The notes beneath the pieces were generated by a model. That model was not told the DNA's origin. It made no database searches and saw only the letters and a program-made list of their open reading frames with translations. The position numbers and the translations under genes are program-made. 35,732 nucleotides of DNA, from contig DASWFO010000083.1 of NCBI GenBank assembly GCA_036394195.1, positions 1 through 35,732 of the forward strand. The letters run 5' to 3'. Positions within the stretch are counted from its first letter, which is position 1, and the number at the start of each line of letters is the position of its first letter. Positions 16,315 to 24,791 of the stretch are shown here, piece after piece. This stretch comes from DATJPD01 sp036394195 (GTDB lineage: Bacteria > Pseudomonadota > Alphaproteobacteria > CACIAM-22H2).

Positions 16315-16426
16315 CGTTTCCCCTCAAATGACCGGCCGACAGTATTGTCGCTGCCGTCAGGCGGCGCAACTCTACGAGCGGCACCGCTCGACACGCGCGG
16401 CCGCGGCAAAAATCAGGGTGGGACGA

Positions 16427-17326
16427 TCAGCCGGCGGAGCGCCGGATCGCGGGATGCGGCTTGGGGAACCCGGCGGAGGGATCCGCCTCCCCGTCGGCCG
16501 GGCGCGGCAGGTGGAACGGCGCCGGCGCCGAACGGAAGAAATCGACCGTGCGCGACACCACCTCGTGGCGCTGCCGGTCGACGGTGATCATGTGATAGCA
16601 GTCGTCGAGCAGGATCTTGCGGACCGGCCCGCCGAGCCGGTTCTCGATGTAGTCCGCGTTGCTCTGCACGCTGGTCATGTCGTCATCGACCGCATGCATC
16701 ACCAGCGCCGGCGTGCTGATGGTGTGCAGCTCCCGCTTCACCCGCCGGATCAGACGATGGAGCTCGCTGATGCTGCGTCCGCGCACGACCGGGAGGCCGC
16801 CGCCGGCGCTGTCGCCGGCCAGCATCCGCGACACCACGACCTGGCGCAGCCGCTCGTCCTTGATGCCGTAGGGCGGCTCTTCGCGGAAGCTGAACCGATG
16901 GCCGAAGGGAAGCCTGAGTACCAGCGGCAGCAGGAAGCGGAACGGATTGGTGTTCCAGCCGTCATACCAGAGCGTCGGCGAATAAAGGGCGAGGCCGGAC
17001 ACCGCCTGACGCGGCAGGTGCGCGGCGAGATGCAGCCCGAGCAAGGCGCCCATCGACAGGCCGCCGACGAAGACGCGATCGCAGCCATGCGCCAGCCGGC
17101 GATAGGCGCGCTCCACGCTGCCGTACCAGTCGCGCCAGCCGGTGGCGAGCAGGTCGGCCTCGCTGCCGCAATGGCCGTCGAGCTGCATGCCGTATACCGT
17201 GTAGCCGGCGCGCGCGAGCTCCTTGCCGACGAAGCGCATCTCGGCCGGCGTGCCAGTCAGCCCGTGAATCAGGAGGACACCGTCGCGCCCGCCGTCGAAC
17301 CAGAAACTGGCGTCGGTCGCGGTCAT
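16427..17326 (-). CDS. Alpha/beta hydrolase (carboxylesterase/monoacylglycerol lipase-like)
   Basis: The 299-aa cytoplasmic protein has the oxyanion motif LLIHGLTGTPAEM (residues 18-30), nucleophile elbow GLSMG (Ser91), and candidate acid and base in HAVDDDMT and CYHMITVD. It is closest in style to Est30-type carboxylesterases of the serine aminopeptidase S33 group. Its ATG overlaps the stop of the aminotransferase gene (ATGA) and it lacks its own ribosome-binding site, so its translation is likely coupled. It is the last gene of the HAD/aminotransferase/hydrolase operon. The role may be ester or thioester hydrolysis in an unassigned pathway. Confidence 0.88.
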   Translation of the reverse strand: MTATDASFWFDGGRDGVLLIHGLTGTPAEMRFVGKELARAGYTVYGMQLDGHCGSEADLLATGWRDWYGSVERAYRRLAHGCDRVFVGGLSMGALLGLHLAAHLPRQAVSGLALYSPTLWYDGWNTNPFRFLLPLVLRLPFGHRFSFREEPPYGIKDERLRQVVVSRMLAGDSAGGGLPVVRGRSISELHRLIRRVKRELHTISTPALVMHAVDDDMTSVQSNADYIENRLGGPVRKILLDDCYHMITVDRQRHEVVSRTVDFFRSAPAPFHLPRPADGEADPSAGFPKPHPAIRRSAG

Positions 17327-18693
17327 GCGCGTGTGCAGCGCTCAAAGAGTTGGTCGAGCAGCGTCAGCGCCAAGTTCATCTCCTCGGTGGTGATGGTGAG
17401 GGCCGGCGCCAGCGTGATCACGTTCTTGTAGTAGCCGCCGATGTCGAGCACGAGTCCGTAGCGCTTGCCGTTGGCGCTCAGCGTGCCGCTCATCGCCACC
17501 TCGCACATCCGGTCGACGAGGGCGCGGTTCGGCGTGAAGCCGTCGGCTTCGCAGACCTCGACGCGCAGCGCCATGCCGAGACCGTCGACGTCGCCGATCA
17601 CCTTGTACCGCTTCTTCAGATCGCGGAGGCCAGCCAGGAAATGCGCGCCTTTGGCGGCGGTCATCGCCGCGTAGTCCTGCTCGTCGAGCATCCGCATCGT
17701 CTCGAGCCCGACCGCGGTGCCCAGCGGATTGCTGGCGAAGGTGGAATGGGTCGAGCCCGGCGGGAACGCCTGCGGCGAGATCAGGTCCTCGCGCGCCCAG
17801 ACGCCGGCCAGCGGATTGAGGCCGTTGGTCAGCGCCTTGCCGAAGACGACGATGTCCGGCTTGACCCCGAAATTCTCGATCGCCCACAGTCGCCCGGCGC
17901 GGAAGAAGCCCATCTGGATCTCGTCGTCCACCAGCAGGATCTTGCGCGCTTCGAGGATCTGCTTCAGGCGCTCGAAATATCCCTGCGGCGGCACGACATA
18001 CCCGCCCGTTCCCTGAACCGGCTCGACGTAGAACGCGGCGTATTCGGCGCTATCGGCCTTGGGATCGTAGACGCCGTGATATTCGCTGTCGAAGAGGCGC
18101 TCGAATTGGCTGACGCAGTAGAGGTCGCAGCTGTCGCGCTTCTTGCCGTACGGACAGCGGAAGCAATAGGGAAACGGAACGAACTGCGCCCGGTCGCCGA
18201 AATGGCCGTAGCGCCGCCGGTAGCGGTAGGACGAGGTGATGGCCGAGGCGCCGAGCGTGCGGCCGTGATAGCCGCCTTCGAAGGCGAACATCAGGCTCTT
18301 GCCGCCGGTGGCGTTTCGGACGAGCTTCAGCGAATCCTCGACCGACTGCGAGCCGCCGACGTTGAAATGGATCCGGCCCTTTAGGCCGAAGGCTGCTTCG
18401 GTGCGTTTGGCCAACACCGTGGCGAGCTCGATCTTTTCACGGTGCAGGTACTGGCTCGCGATCTGCGGGAGCTTGTCGACCTGCCGCTTCAACGCATCGT
18501 TGTGGCGCTTGCTCGCGTAGCCGAAATTGACCGCCGAGTACCACATTTGCAGGTCGAGAAACGGCGTGCCCGCGGCGTCGTAGAGATAGCTGCCTTCGCA
18601 GCGGTCGAAGATCTTCGGCGGCTCCTGATAGTGAACCGTATCGCCGAAAGAGCAGTACGCCGCTTCATCCGCGAGAAGCTGGCGTTCATCCAT
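17323..18693 (-). CDS. Class III PLP-dependent aminotransferase with four-cysteine insertion
   Basis: The 456-aa protein has the fold-type I class III pattern: GSQSVEDSLKLVR, EGGYHGRTLGAS, VEPVQGTGG, the VDDEIQMGFFRAGRLW motif (D257) and the PLP lysine in VFGKALTNGLNP (K286). Between these, residues 177-193 form CFRC-PYGKKRDS-CDLYC: four cysteines spaced CX2C, CX8C and CX3C, as in a structural metal site found in some omega-aminotransferases. It overlaps the HAD gene by eight bases and the hydrolase gene by four. Substrate class could be omega-amino acids or diamines; it cannot be named from sequence alone. Confidence 0.9.
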   Translation of the reverse strand: MDERQLLADEAAYCSFGDTVHYQEPPKIFDRCEGSYLYDAAGTPFLDLQMWYSAVNFGYASKRHNDALKRQVDKLPQIASQYLHREKIELATVLAKRTEAAFGLKGRIHFNVGGSQSVEDSLKLVRNATGGKSLMFAFEGGYHGRTLGASAITSSYRYRRRYGHFGDRAQFVPFPYCFRCPYGKKRDSCDLYCVSQFERLFDSEYHGVYDPKADSAEYAAFYVEPVQGTGGYVVPPQGYFERLKQILEARKILLVDDEIQMGFFRAGRLWAIENFGVKPDIVVFGKALTNGLNPLAGVWAREDLISPQAFPPGSTHSTFASNPLGTAVGLETMRMLDEQDYAAMTAAKGAHFLAGLRDLKKRYKVIGDVDGLGMALRVEVCEADGFTPNRALVDRMCEVAMSGTLSANGKRYGLVLDIGGYYKNVITLAPALTITTEEMNLALTLLDQLFERCTRA

Positions 18694-19372
18694 GAATCAC
18701 CGACTCCGAGCCGAGCGATGGGGCAATCGCGGAGGCAACGAACCGCCGCAGCAGGCGCTGCGCGTCCGTGAAGTCTTTGAACGCCGCATGCGCGATGTCG
18801 CGGTCGCGGCAATAGGCCAGGAGCTTGTGCTTGGCGAAGACGAAATCGGCGGTGTCGGCGATGCAGAAATCCGAGCGGCCGTCGCCGACGAGCAGCGTGC
18901 GCCGCGCGTCGCGTCGCGCCACTTCGCATTTGCAGGTGCACGCCGATGACCGGCAGCCGGGGGCGGCATGCGGAAAGTCGAGCCGCCATTTCCGGTCGCC
19001 GACATATTCAAAGCGGCTGCTCTTGATCTCGATGCCGAGCAGCTTCTCGCGGCGCAGCACGTCCTTGATGACGCGATCGAGCCCGTCGCTGACGATCGTG
19101 AGCTCCAGACCGAATTCGGCCGCGGTTTCCACGAACCCGCGAAATCCCGGATCGGCGGTCATCTTGGCGACCGCCTTGTCGAGCACCGCCGGGGCGGCGT
19201 CGAGCAGCGCGACCTGGCCGCGCATGCAGTCTTGCGCGCCGATCGCGCCGCGCTCCCACTGGCGTTCGAGATCACGCCAGGACGGGGCCGCGAAGGTTTC
19301 GAGGAGATAATCGGTCACATCGTCGGGGACGATCGTGCCGTCGAAATCGCACAGTATTTTCCAGCTCGACAT
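18686..19372 (-). CDS. HAD superfamily IB phosphatase (MtnX/SerB-like)
   Basis: The 228-aa product from ATG 19372 starts MSSWKILCDFDGTI with the nucleophile and acid aspartates D9 and D11. Motif II is IVSDG (S95) and motif IV is GDGRSD (D164, D168), giving a complete haloacid dehalogenase phosphatase. The size and N-terminus fit MtnX-like or phosphoserine phosphatase-like enzymes. A cysteine cluster (C140, C145, C147, C149; CRSSACTCKC) lies in the region before motif IV. A 29-codon upstream extension in the frame is not supported. It heads the operon and overlaps the aminotransferase gene by eight bases, suggesting sequential steps on one metabolite. Confidence 0.87.
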   Translation of the reverse strand: MSSWKILCDFDGTIVPDDVTDYLLETFAAPSWRDLERQWERGAIGAQDCMRGQVALLDAAPAVLDKAVAKMTADPGFRGFVETAAEFGLELTIVSDGLDRVIKDVLRREKLLGIEIKSSRFEYVGDRKWRLDFPHAAPGCRSSACTCKCEVARRDARRTLLVGDGRSDFCIADTADFVFAKHKLLAYCRDRDIAHAAFKDFTDAQRLLRRFVASAIAPSLGSESVIHG

Positions 19373-19665
19373 CAGACTGAGCCGACCCCAACCCTGGTGT
19401 TCATCATCCCCATCACGTCGAGCATCGTCGCCGCGATGCGGAGGTGGAGCAAGTAACATAAATCCGCCTAAATGACACGCATTGCATCCAAAACGCGGCT
19501 CGACGGATTTCTTGTCGCAGCACGGAACGGTACTGTTAAGACTCAGGAAGCAAAAACCGCGAGAAATTGACAGGATGGTTAACTATTTGCTTACGTTCAG
19601 CTTACAAATACGATGCTCGCGGTATCGTCGCGGCGACTTCTAATACTTTTGACTGGGCGACTCCG
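19373..19665. promoter_or_regulatory. Divergent intergenic region, HAD operon / fccAB operon
   Basis: This 293-base non-coding gap separates two divergent operons, so it should contain both promoters. A perfect TTGACA lies at 19567-19572, but no good -10 box appears 16-18 bases later, so it is only a hint. The A/T content rises between 19550 and 19650. No hairpin terminator or small gene is convincing. Confidence 0.4.
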
Positions 19666-19971
19666 ATGACTCGACGGCCGTGGATGCTGCTCGCCGCCGC
19701 CTTAGCGCTTTCACCGTCACCTGAGACTCGGGCGCAGAACGCCGATCCGCGGCTGCTGAGCCTGTCCTGTGCCGGTTGTCACGGGCCGAGCGGCCACAGC
19801 CCGGGCACGATCCCGTCCCTTTACGGCCGGACCGCCGGGTCGATCGCAGATACGATGCGCGCGTTCCGTGCCGACCGGTTGCCGTCGACCGTGATGGGGC
19901 GGATCGCCAAAGGCTACAACGACGCCGAGATCGACGCCCTGGCGCAAGAGATCGCCGCAAGCTGGAAATAG
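19666..19971 (+). CDS. Monoheme cytochrome c, FccA-type subunit of sulfide dehydrogenase
   Basis: The 101-aa protein has a signal peptide (MTRRPWMLLAAALALS...TRA), a single heme site SCAGCHG (C35, C38, H39) and a distal methionine in TVMGRIAKGY (M77), which is the short class I cytochrome seen with flavocytochrome c sulfide dehydrogenase. The start at 19666 is preferred to an ATG 33 codons upstream because that extension has no signal-like character. It lies two bases ahead of the flavoprotein gene. It would take electrons from the flavin of FccB and pass them to a soluble cytochrome. SoxE is an alternative name for such a subunit. Confidence 0.85.
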   Translation: MTRRPWMLLAAALALSPSPETRAQNADPRLLSLSCAGCHGPSGHSPGTIPSLYGRTAGSIADTMRAFRADRLPSTVMGRIAKGYNDAEIDALAQEIAASWK

Positions 19972-19973
19972 CT

Positions 19974-21263
19974 ATGGCTCTGCCCCTCTCCCGCCGGCGC
20001 TTCGCCGGCCTGGCCATGTCCACCGCCGCCGCCGGCGTGGTCGGGGCGTGCGCGGCCATCGACCCGCCGGCCCGCGCGCGGGTGGTGATCATCGGCGGCG
20101 GCTTTGGCGGCGCCACGGCGGCAAAGTATTTGCGGCTGGCGGATCCCGACATCGCCGTGACCTTGCTGGAGCCGAACCGGCGCTTCATCACTTGTCCGTT
20201 CAGCAATCACGTCCTGGTGGGATTGCGGCGGATGGAGGATCTCACCCAGGAGTACACGACGCTGGCGGAGCGCCACGGCGTCAGGATCGTGCACCAGGCG
20301 GCGGTCAGCATCGACCCGGTCAATCGCGTGGTCGGCGTCGCGGACGGGACGACGCTCGGTTACGACCGCCTCGTCGTGTCGCCCGGCATCGACATCCGCT
20401 GGTCGGCGATCGACGGCTATAACGAGAACACGGTCCAGCGCCTGCCGCATGCGTGGAAATCGGGCGACCAGGTCCTGCTGCTGCGCCGGCAGCTCGAGGC
20501 GATGCCGGACGGCGGCGTCTTCGTTATTTCGGCACCGCCGGCGCCCTATCGCTGCCCGCCGGGGCCCTACGAGCGGGCGTCGCTGGTCGCCCATTACTTC
20601 AAGCGCGCGAAGCCGCGGTCGAAGATCCTGATCCTCGATGCGAAGGACCAGTTCTCCGAGCAGGGCCTGTTCGAGGACGGGTGGAACGCGCTGTATCAGG
20701 GCATGATCGAATGGGTGCCCTTGTCGCAGGATGGGCGAGTCACCGAGGTGAAACCGGCGGAGATGACCTTGGTCAGCGAATTCGGCGAGCCGCACAAAGG
20801 CGACGTGATCAACATCATCCCGCCGCAATACGCCGGAAAGATCGCCCGTGATGCCGGGCTCGCCAATCAGACCGGATGGTGTCCGGTCGATCCGCTGACG
20901 TTCGAGTCGACGATCCACAAGAACGTCCACGTCATCGGGGATGCCTGCATTGCCGGCGCGATGCCCAAAGGCGCGTTCGCCGCCAACACCCAGGCCAAGG
21001 TCGCCGCCCTCGCCATCGTCAACGCGACGCGCGGGCAACCGCCGGCGACACCGACCTATCTCAGCAGCTGTTATTCCGTGGTGGCGCCGGATTACGGGTT
21101 TTCGGTCATGGATGTGTTTCGCGCGACGGCGCAGGGCATCGTCAGCGTACCTGGCGCGGGCGGCGGCAGCCGCCGCAACGCCGACGCGGCGTTCCGCGCG
21201 CAGGAGGCGCGCTACGCCGACGGCTGGTACGCGTCGATCACCGAAGAGATCTGGCGCTCGTGA
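19974..21263 (+). CDS. fccB: Flavocytochrome c sulfide dehydrogenase, flavoprotein subunit (FccB/SoxF)
   Basis: The 429-aa product matches the usual FccB length. It has a Tat signal (PLSRRRFAGLAMS), an FAD-binding VVIIGGGFGG (residues 37-46) and the FITCPFSNH segment whose C74 corresponds to the covalent FAD cysteine of FccB. Candidate redox-active cysteines for sulfide are C194 (PYRCPPGPYER) and C303 (GWCPVD), followed by the second FAD motif VHVIGDACIAGAMPKGAFAAN split over 318-337. The enzyme oxidises sulfide in the periplasm. The start at 19974 is chosen because it carries the Tat signal; a longer upstream frame over the cytochrome gene is a shadow. Confidence 0.92.
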   Translation: MALPLSRRRFAGLAMSTAAAGVVGACAAIDPPARARVVIIGGGFGGATAAKYLRLADPDIAVTLLEPNRRFITCPFSNHVLVGLRRMEDLTQEYTTLAERHGVRIVHQAAVSIDPVNRVVGVADGTTLGYDRLVVSPGIDIRWSAIDGYNENTVQRLPHAWKSGDQVLLLRRQLEAMPDGGVFVISAPPAPYRCPPGPYERASLVAHYFKRAKPRSKILILDAKDQFSEQGLFEDGWNALYQGMIEWVPLSQDGRVTEVKPAEMTLVSEFGEPHKGDVINIIPPQYAGKIARDAGLANQTGWCPVDPLTFESTIHKNVHVIGDACIAGAMPKGAFAANTQAKVAALAIVNATRGQPPATPTYLSSCYSVVAPDYGFSVMDVFRATAQGIVSVPGAGGGSRRNADAAFRAQEARYADGWYASITEEIWRS

Positions 21264-21268
21264 CTCCG

Positions 21269-22513
21269 ATGTCCGTTCTGGCCTGGGGCCTGCGGCGGCT
21301 GGTCCGCGAGGGCGATCTCGAGATCACCGGCCCCGACGGGCACCGCTACGAGTTCGGGACACCCGGTGCCAGACCCGCGTCGGCGATGCGCATCACCGAT
21401 CCGCTCGTTCCGCTCAAGCTCGCCGTGAACGGCGCCTATCATCTCGGCCAAGCCTATATGGATGGCACGCTCGTGGTGGAGCGCGGAACCCTCCACGATT
21501 TCCTGGACGTGCTGGCGCTGAACACTGGAATGGTGAGCGCCACCGGCCTCAAATCGATTCCGCACCGGCTGGAACGTCTGGCCGCCTACGTCCAGCAATA
21601 CAATCCGCTGCGGCGCGCCCGCGCCAATGCCGCTCACCACTATGACCTTTCGGAGGAGCTGTATCGCCGTTTCCTCGACGATGACTGGCAGTACTCCTGC
21701 GCCTATTTTGAATCGCCCGCGGCGAGCCTGGAGCAGGCGCAGCTGGCCAAGAAGCGGCACATCGCGGCAAAGCTGCTCCTGCGGCCGGGCCTGCGCGTTC
21801 TCGACATCGGCTCCGGCTGGGGCGGTCTCGCCATCTACCTGGCGCGCACGACCGGCGCCGACGTCACCGGCATCACGTTGTCGACCGAGCAGCAGACTCT
21901 CGCCACCCGGCGCGCGATCGAGGCCGGCGTGGCGGACCGGGTGCGCTTCGTGCTGCGCGATTATCGCGACGAGACCTCGACCTACGACCGCATCGTGTCG
22001 GTGGGCATGTTCGAGCATGTCGGCGTGCCGCATTACGGGACGTTCATCCGGAAGCTGCGCGACCTCCTCGCACCCGACGGCGTCGCCCTGCTTCACTCGA
22101 TCGGCCGAGTGGACGGGCCGGGCACCACCAATCCGTGGCTGCGCAAATATATCTTCCCCGGCGGCTACGCGCCGGCGCTGTCCGAGGTCCTGCCCATCGT
22201 CGAGCGCGCTTGCGTCTACGTGACCGACATCGAGATCCTGCGCCTGCATTACGCCTGGACGTTACGGCAATGGGCGGAGCGATTCGCGGCGCGGCGCGCC
22301 GAGATCGCGACCCGGCTCTACGACGAGCGGTTCTGCCGGATGTGGGAGTTCTACCTGGCGGCGTGCGAGATGGATTTCCGCCATCTCGGCACGATGGTGT
22401 TCCAGATCCAGATCGCGCGCCAGATCGACGCCGTCCCGGTCACCCGCGGCTACATCGAAGACGCGGAGGCCGCTCTGCGGCGCGCCGAGCTGCCGGAAAA
22501 AGCGGCCGAGTAA
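21269..22513 (+). CDS. cfa: Cyclopropane-fatty-acyl-phospholipid synthase
   Basis: The 414-aa protein has the SAM-binding motif VLDIGSGWGG (177-186), the AHHYDLS segment (~122), VGMFEHVG with the catalytic glutamate, and the conserved LRLHYAWTLRQW near the C-terminus, all typical of CFA synthases. It methylenates cis double bonds of membrane phospholipids using S-adenosylmethionine. The ATG at 21269 is five bases after the fccB stop; a GTG at 21260 overlapping that stop is an alternative. Placement in the fccAB transcript suggests co-expression with sulfide oxidation, which is unusual and might be a stress coupling. Confidence 0.93.
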   Translation: MSVLAWGLRRLVREGDLEITGPDGHRYEFGTPGARPASAMRITDPLVPLKLAVNGAYHLGQAYMDGTLVVERGTLHDFLDVLALNTGMVSATGLKSIPHRLERLAAYVQQYNPLRRARANAAHHYDLSEELYRRFLDDDWQYSCAYFESPAASLEQAQLAKKRHIAAKLLLRPGLRVLDIGSGWGGLAIYLARTTGADVTGITLSTEQQTLATRRAIEAGVADRVRFVLRDYRDETSTYDRIVSVGMFEHVGVPHYGTFIRKLRDLLAPDGVALLHSIGRVDGPGTTNPWLRKYIFPGGYAPALSEVLPIVERACVYVTDIEILRLHYAWTLRQWAERFAARRAEIATRLYDERFCRMWEFYLAACEMDFRHLGTMVFQIQIARQIDAVPVTRGYIEDAEAALRRAELPEKAAE

Positions 22514-22514
22514 A

Positions 22515-22548
22515 GCAAACGGCCGCGGGCGAACCACGCGGCCGTTGC
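22515..22548. terminator. GC-rich hairpin between convergent cfa and molybdenum hydroxylase genes
   Basis: The arms ACGGCCGCG and CGCGGCCGT pair perfectly around a nine-base loop. The stem extends by GCA/TGC with one bulged base. There is no run of T on either side, so it would act as a simple hairpin for both convergent genes, perhaps helped by Rho. Confidence 0.55.
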
Positions 22549-22568
22549 ATTGCGCAGGTCTCGGACGC

Positions 22569-24788
22569 TCAGGCGCTGAGCGCCGCCTTCACCCGCTCCG
22601 GCAGGAACGGATAGTGCCGCAGCCGCACCCCGCCGGTCAGCCGCGCCACCGCGTTGGCGATCGCGGGGCCGGTCGGCGGCAGGCCGACCTCGCCGAGGCC
22701 GGTCGGCGGGTTCTCCGGCGTCGGCATGACCGTGACCTTGATGTCCGGCGTTTCGGACATCCGCATCACGCGATAGGTGTCGAAGTTAGACTCTTGCACC
22801 TCGCCGTTGACGAAGTTGATCTGCTCGAACAGGGCATGGCTGGCGCCGTGCGTGATCGCGCCGATCATCTGGGCCTCGATGTTGAGCGGCTGGATCGCCA
22901 CACCCGGATCGACGGCGCACCACACGTTGTGGACGCGGATCTCGCCGCTTTGCCGGTTGAGCGACACCTCGGCGATCTGCGCGCAATGCGCACCCCAGGC
23001 ATCCGAATAGGCGATGCCCAGCGCCCGGCCGTCGCGCTTGCGGTCCCACTCCGCCATCTTGGCGACGGTCTCGATGACCTTGCGCGCCCGCGGCTGGTCT
23101 TTCAGCAGCTCCAGCCGGAACGCCAGCGGGTCGACGCCCTTGGCGGCCGCGATTTCGTCGATCACGCATTCGACGCCGAACTTGGTGTAGCCCGGGCCGA
23201 CCGCGCGCCAGAAGCCCACGTCCTGGCCGTTGTCCTGGCGGATGTACTCCACCAGATGCGCCGGGACGTGATAGTTGAACTCGAGGCCCTCGGTCACCGA
23301 ACCGTCCTGGCCGCCGCCCTTCTCGAACTGCGCCGGGAAGGTGCGGGCGAAGATCGACTGTGCCACGATCCGATGCCGCCAACCGACGATGTTGCCGTTG
23401 GCATCGAGCCCGACCTGCACGTGCTGTGCTTCGAGCGGCCGGTACTTGTCATGCTGGACGTCGTCCTCGCGGCTCCAGATGACCTTGACCGGCCGGCCCT
23501 GCACGGCCTTGGCCAACGACACCGCGTCGACGATGAAATCGCCCTCGGTCCTACGGCCGAATCCGCCGCCGAGCAGCGTCGTGTTTACCTTGACCTTGTC
23601 GGGCGTGGTCCCCGCCATGCGCGCGCCGAAGCCCTGGGTGATCGACGGCGACTGCGTCGGCGCCCAGATCTCCACCGTGTCGCCCTTCACCAGGGCGGTG
23701 GCGTTCATCGGCTCCATCGTCGCGTGGTAGACGTGGTCGCTCAGGTAATCGACGGCGATGACCTTGGCCGCGCCGGCGATCGCCGCCGGCGCGTCGCCTT
23801 CCTTGTGAACGTCGACACCCGTCTTGCCGAGGTCGCGGGCGATGCTCCGATACTCTTCCAGCAACTTATCGCTGGTGTAGCTACGGACTTTCGACGAGTT
23901 CGTCCACGTCACCTTGAGCAGATCCTTGGCCTTCTTCGTCGCCTCGACCGTCTGGCCGATGATGCCGACGCCGTAGGGCAGCGGAACGATCTGCATCACG
24001 CCCTTGACCGCCTTCGCGGCGGCGTCGTCGATCGTCTCCGGCTTCTCGCCCTGGACGGGGGCGCGCAGCACCGCGCCGTACAGCATGTTCGGCAGCTGCA
24101 TGTCCATGCCGAACTTGGCGCTGCCGTCGACCTTCGACGGCACGTCGATGCGGGTCATCTTCGGGTTGCCGATATAGCGCCATTGCGCGACCGGCTTCAG
24201 ATCGTCCGCGGTCGCCTGCGGCAGGGGATCGGGCAGCTTGCCCGTTTTGGCGATGTCGCCGTAGCCGAGCGTGCGCCCCGACCTCTTATGGACGACCTTG
24301 TTGGGTTCGGTCGTCAACTCGCTCACCGGTACGTTCAACATCCCCGCCGCACTGGCCAGGATGATCTTGCGTGTCTGCGCGCCGACCAGGCGCAGCATCT
24401 GGTAATAGCCGGGGGTCGTTCGGCTGCCGCCGGTCACCTGGGCGCCGCCGAACCCCGGGTTGCCGTAGTTCTTCGCGTCGGCCGGCGCCTGGACGATGCG
24501 GACCTTGCGCCAGTCGGCATCCATGTCCTCGGCGACCAGCACCGGCATGGAGGTCATGACGCCCTGTCCCATTTCCGAGGCGGGCGAGATGATCGACACC
24601 GTCCCGTCGGCCGCGATGGTTACCCAGGCATTCGGCTTGTAGTTGCCCTTGGCCGCCGGCGCCACCGTGGCGCCGAACGCGTCATCGGGCAGGCCGCCAA
24701 AGGCGACAGCGATGCTGGCCCCGCCGGTGGTGACGAGAAAGCTGCGCCGCGAGAGCGCGCTGGTGTGAAGCTGCAATGTCTCGGTCAT
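22569..24788 (-). CDS. Molybdenum hydroxylase large subunit (IorB/aldehyde oxidase type)
   Basis: The 739-aa protein starts with a Tat signal (ALSRRSFLVTTGGASIAVAF), unlike cytoplasmic xanthine dehydrogenases. It has the molybdopterin cytosine dinucleotide motifs (TTLLGGGFGRRTEGDF) and near the C-terminus GLGEVGLPPTGPAIANA with the catalytic glutamate. Repeated GxG blocks and YRVMRMSETP fit isoquinoline 1-oxidoreductase beta-subunit relatives. Enzymes of this type hydroxylate N-heterocycles or oxidise aldehydes in the periplasm. The gene follows the iron-sulfur subunit by three bases, and a GGAGG ribosome-binding site lies inside the end of that gene. The true substrate is unknown. Confidence 0.9.
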   Translation of the reverse strand: MTETLQLHTSALSRRSFLVTTGGASIAVAFGGLPDDAFGATVAPAAKGNYKPNAWVTIAADGTVSIISPASEMGQGVMTSMPVLVAEDMDADWRKVRIVQAPADAKNYGNPGFGGAQVTGGSRTTPGYYQMLRLVGAQTRKIILASAAGMLNVPVSELTTEPNKVVHKRSGRTLGYGDIAKTGKLPDPLPQATADDLKPVAQWRYIGNPKMTRIDVPSKVDGSAKFGMDMQLPNMLYGAVLRAPVQGEKPETIDDAAAKAVKGVMQIVPLPYGVGIIGQTVEATKKAKDLLKVTWTNSSKVRSYTSDKLLEEYRSIARDLGKTGVDVHKEGDAPAAIAGAAKVIAVDYLSDHVYHATMEPMNATALVKGDTVEIWAPTQSPSITQGFGARMAGTTPDKVKVNTTLLGGGFGRRTEGDFIVDAVSLAKAVQGRPVKVIWSREDDVQHDKYRPLEAQHVQVGLDANGNIVGWRHRIVAQSIFARTFPAQFEKGGGQDGSVTEGLEFNYHVPAHLVEYIRQDNGQDVGFWRAVGPGYTKFGVECVIDEIAAAKGVDPLAFRLELLKDQPRARKVIETVAKMAEWDRKRDGRALGIAYSDAWGAHCAQIAEVSLNRQSGEIRVHNVWCAVDPGVAIQPLNIEAQMIGAITHGASHALFEQINFVNGEVQESNFDTYRVMRMSETPDIKVTVMPTPENPPTGLGEVGLPPTGPAIANAVARLTGGVRLRHYPFLPERVKAALSA

Positions 24789-24791
24789 GGC

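Noticed and set aside
15436..16587. Plus-strand 383-codon frame
   Set aside because: Antisense to the solute-binding protein gene; no domain pattern.
19567..19572. Perfect TTGACA as promoter of fccA
   Set aside because: No acceptable -10 box occurs 16-18 bases downstream, so I do not call a promoter there.
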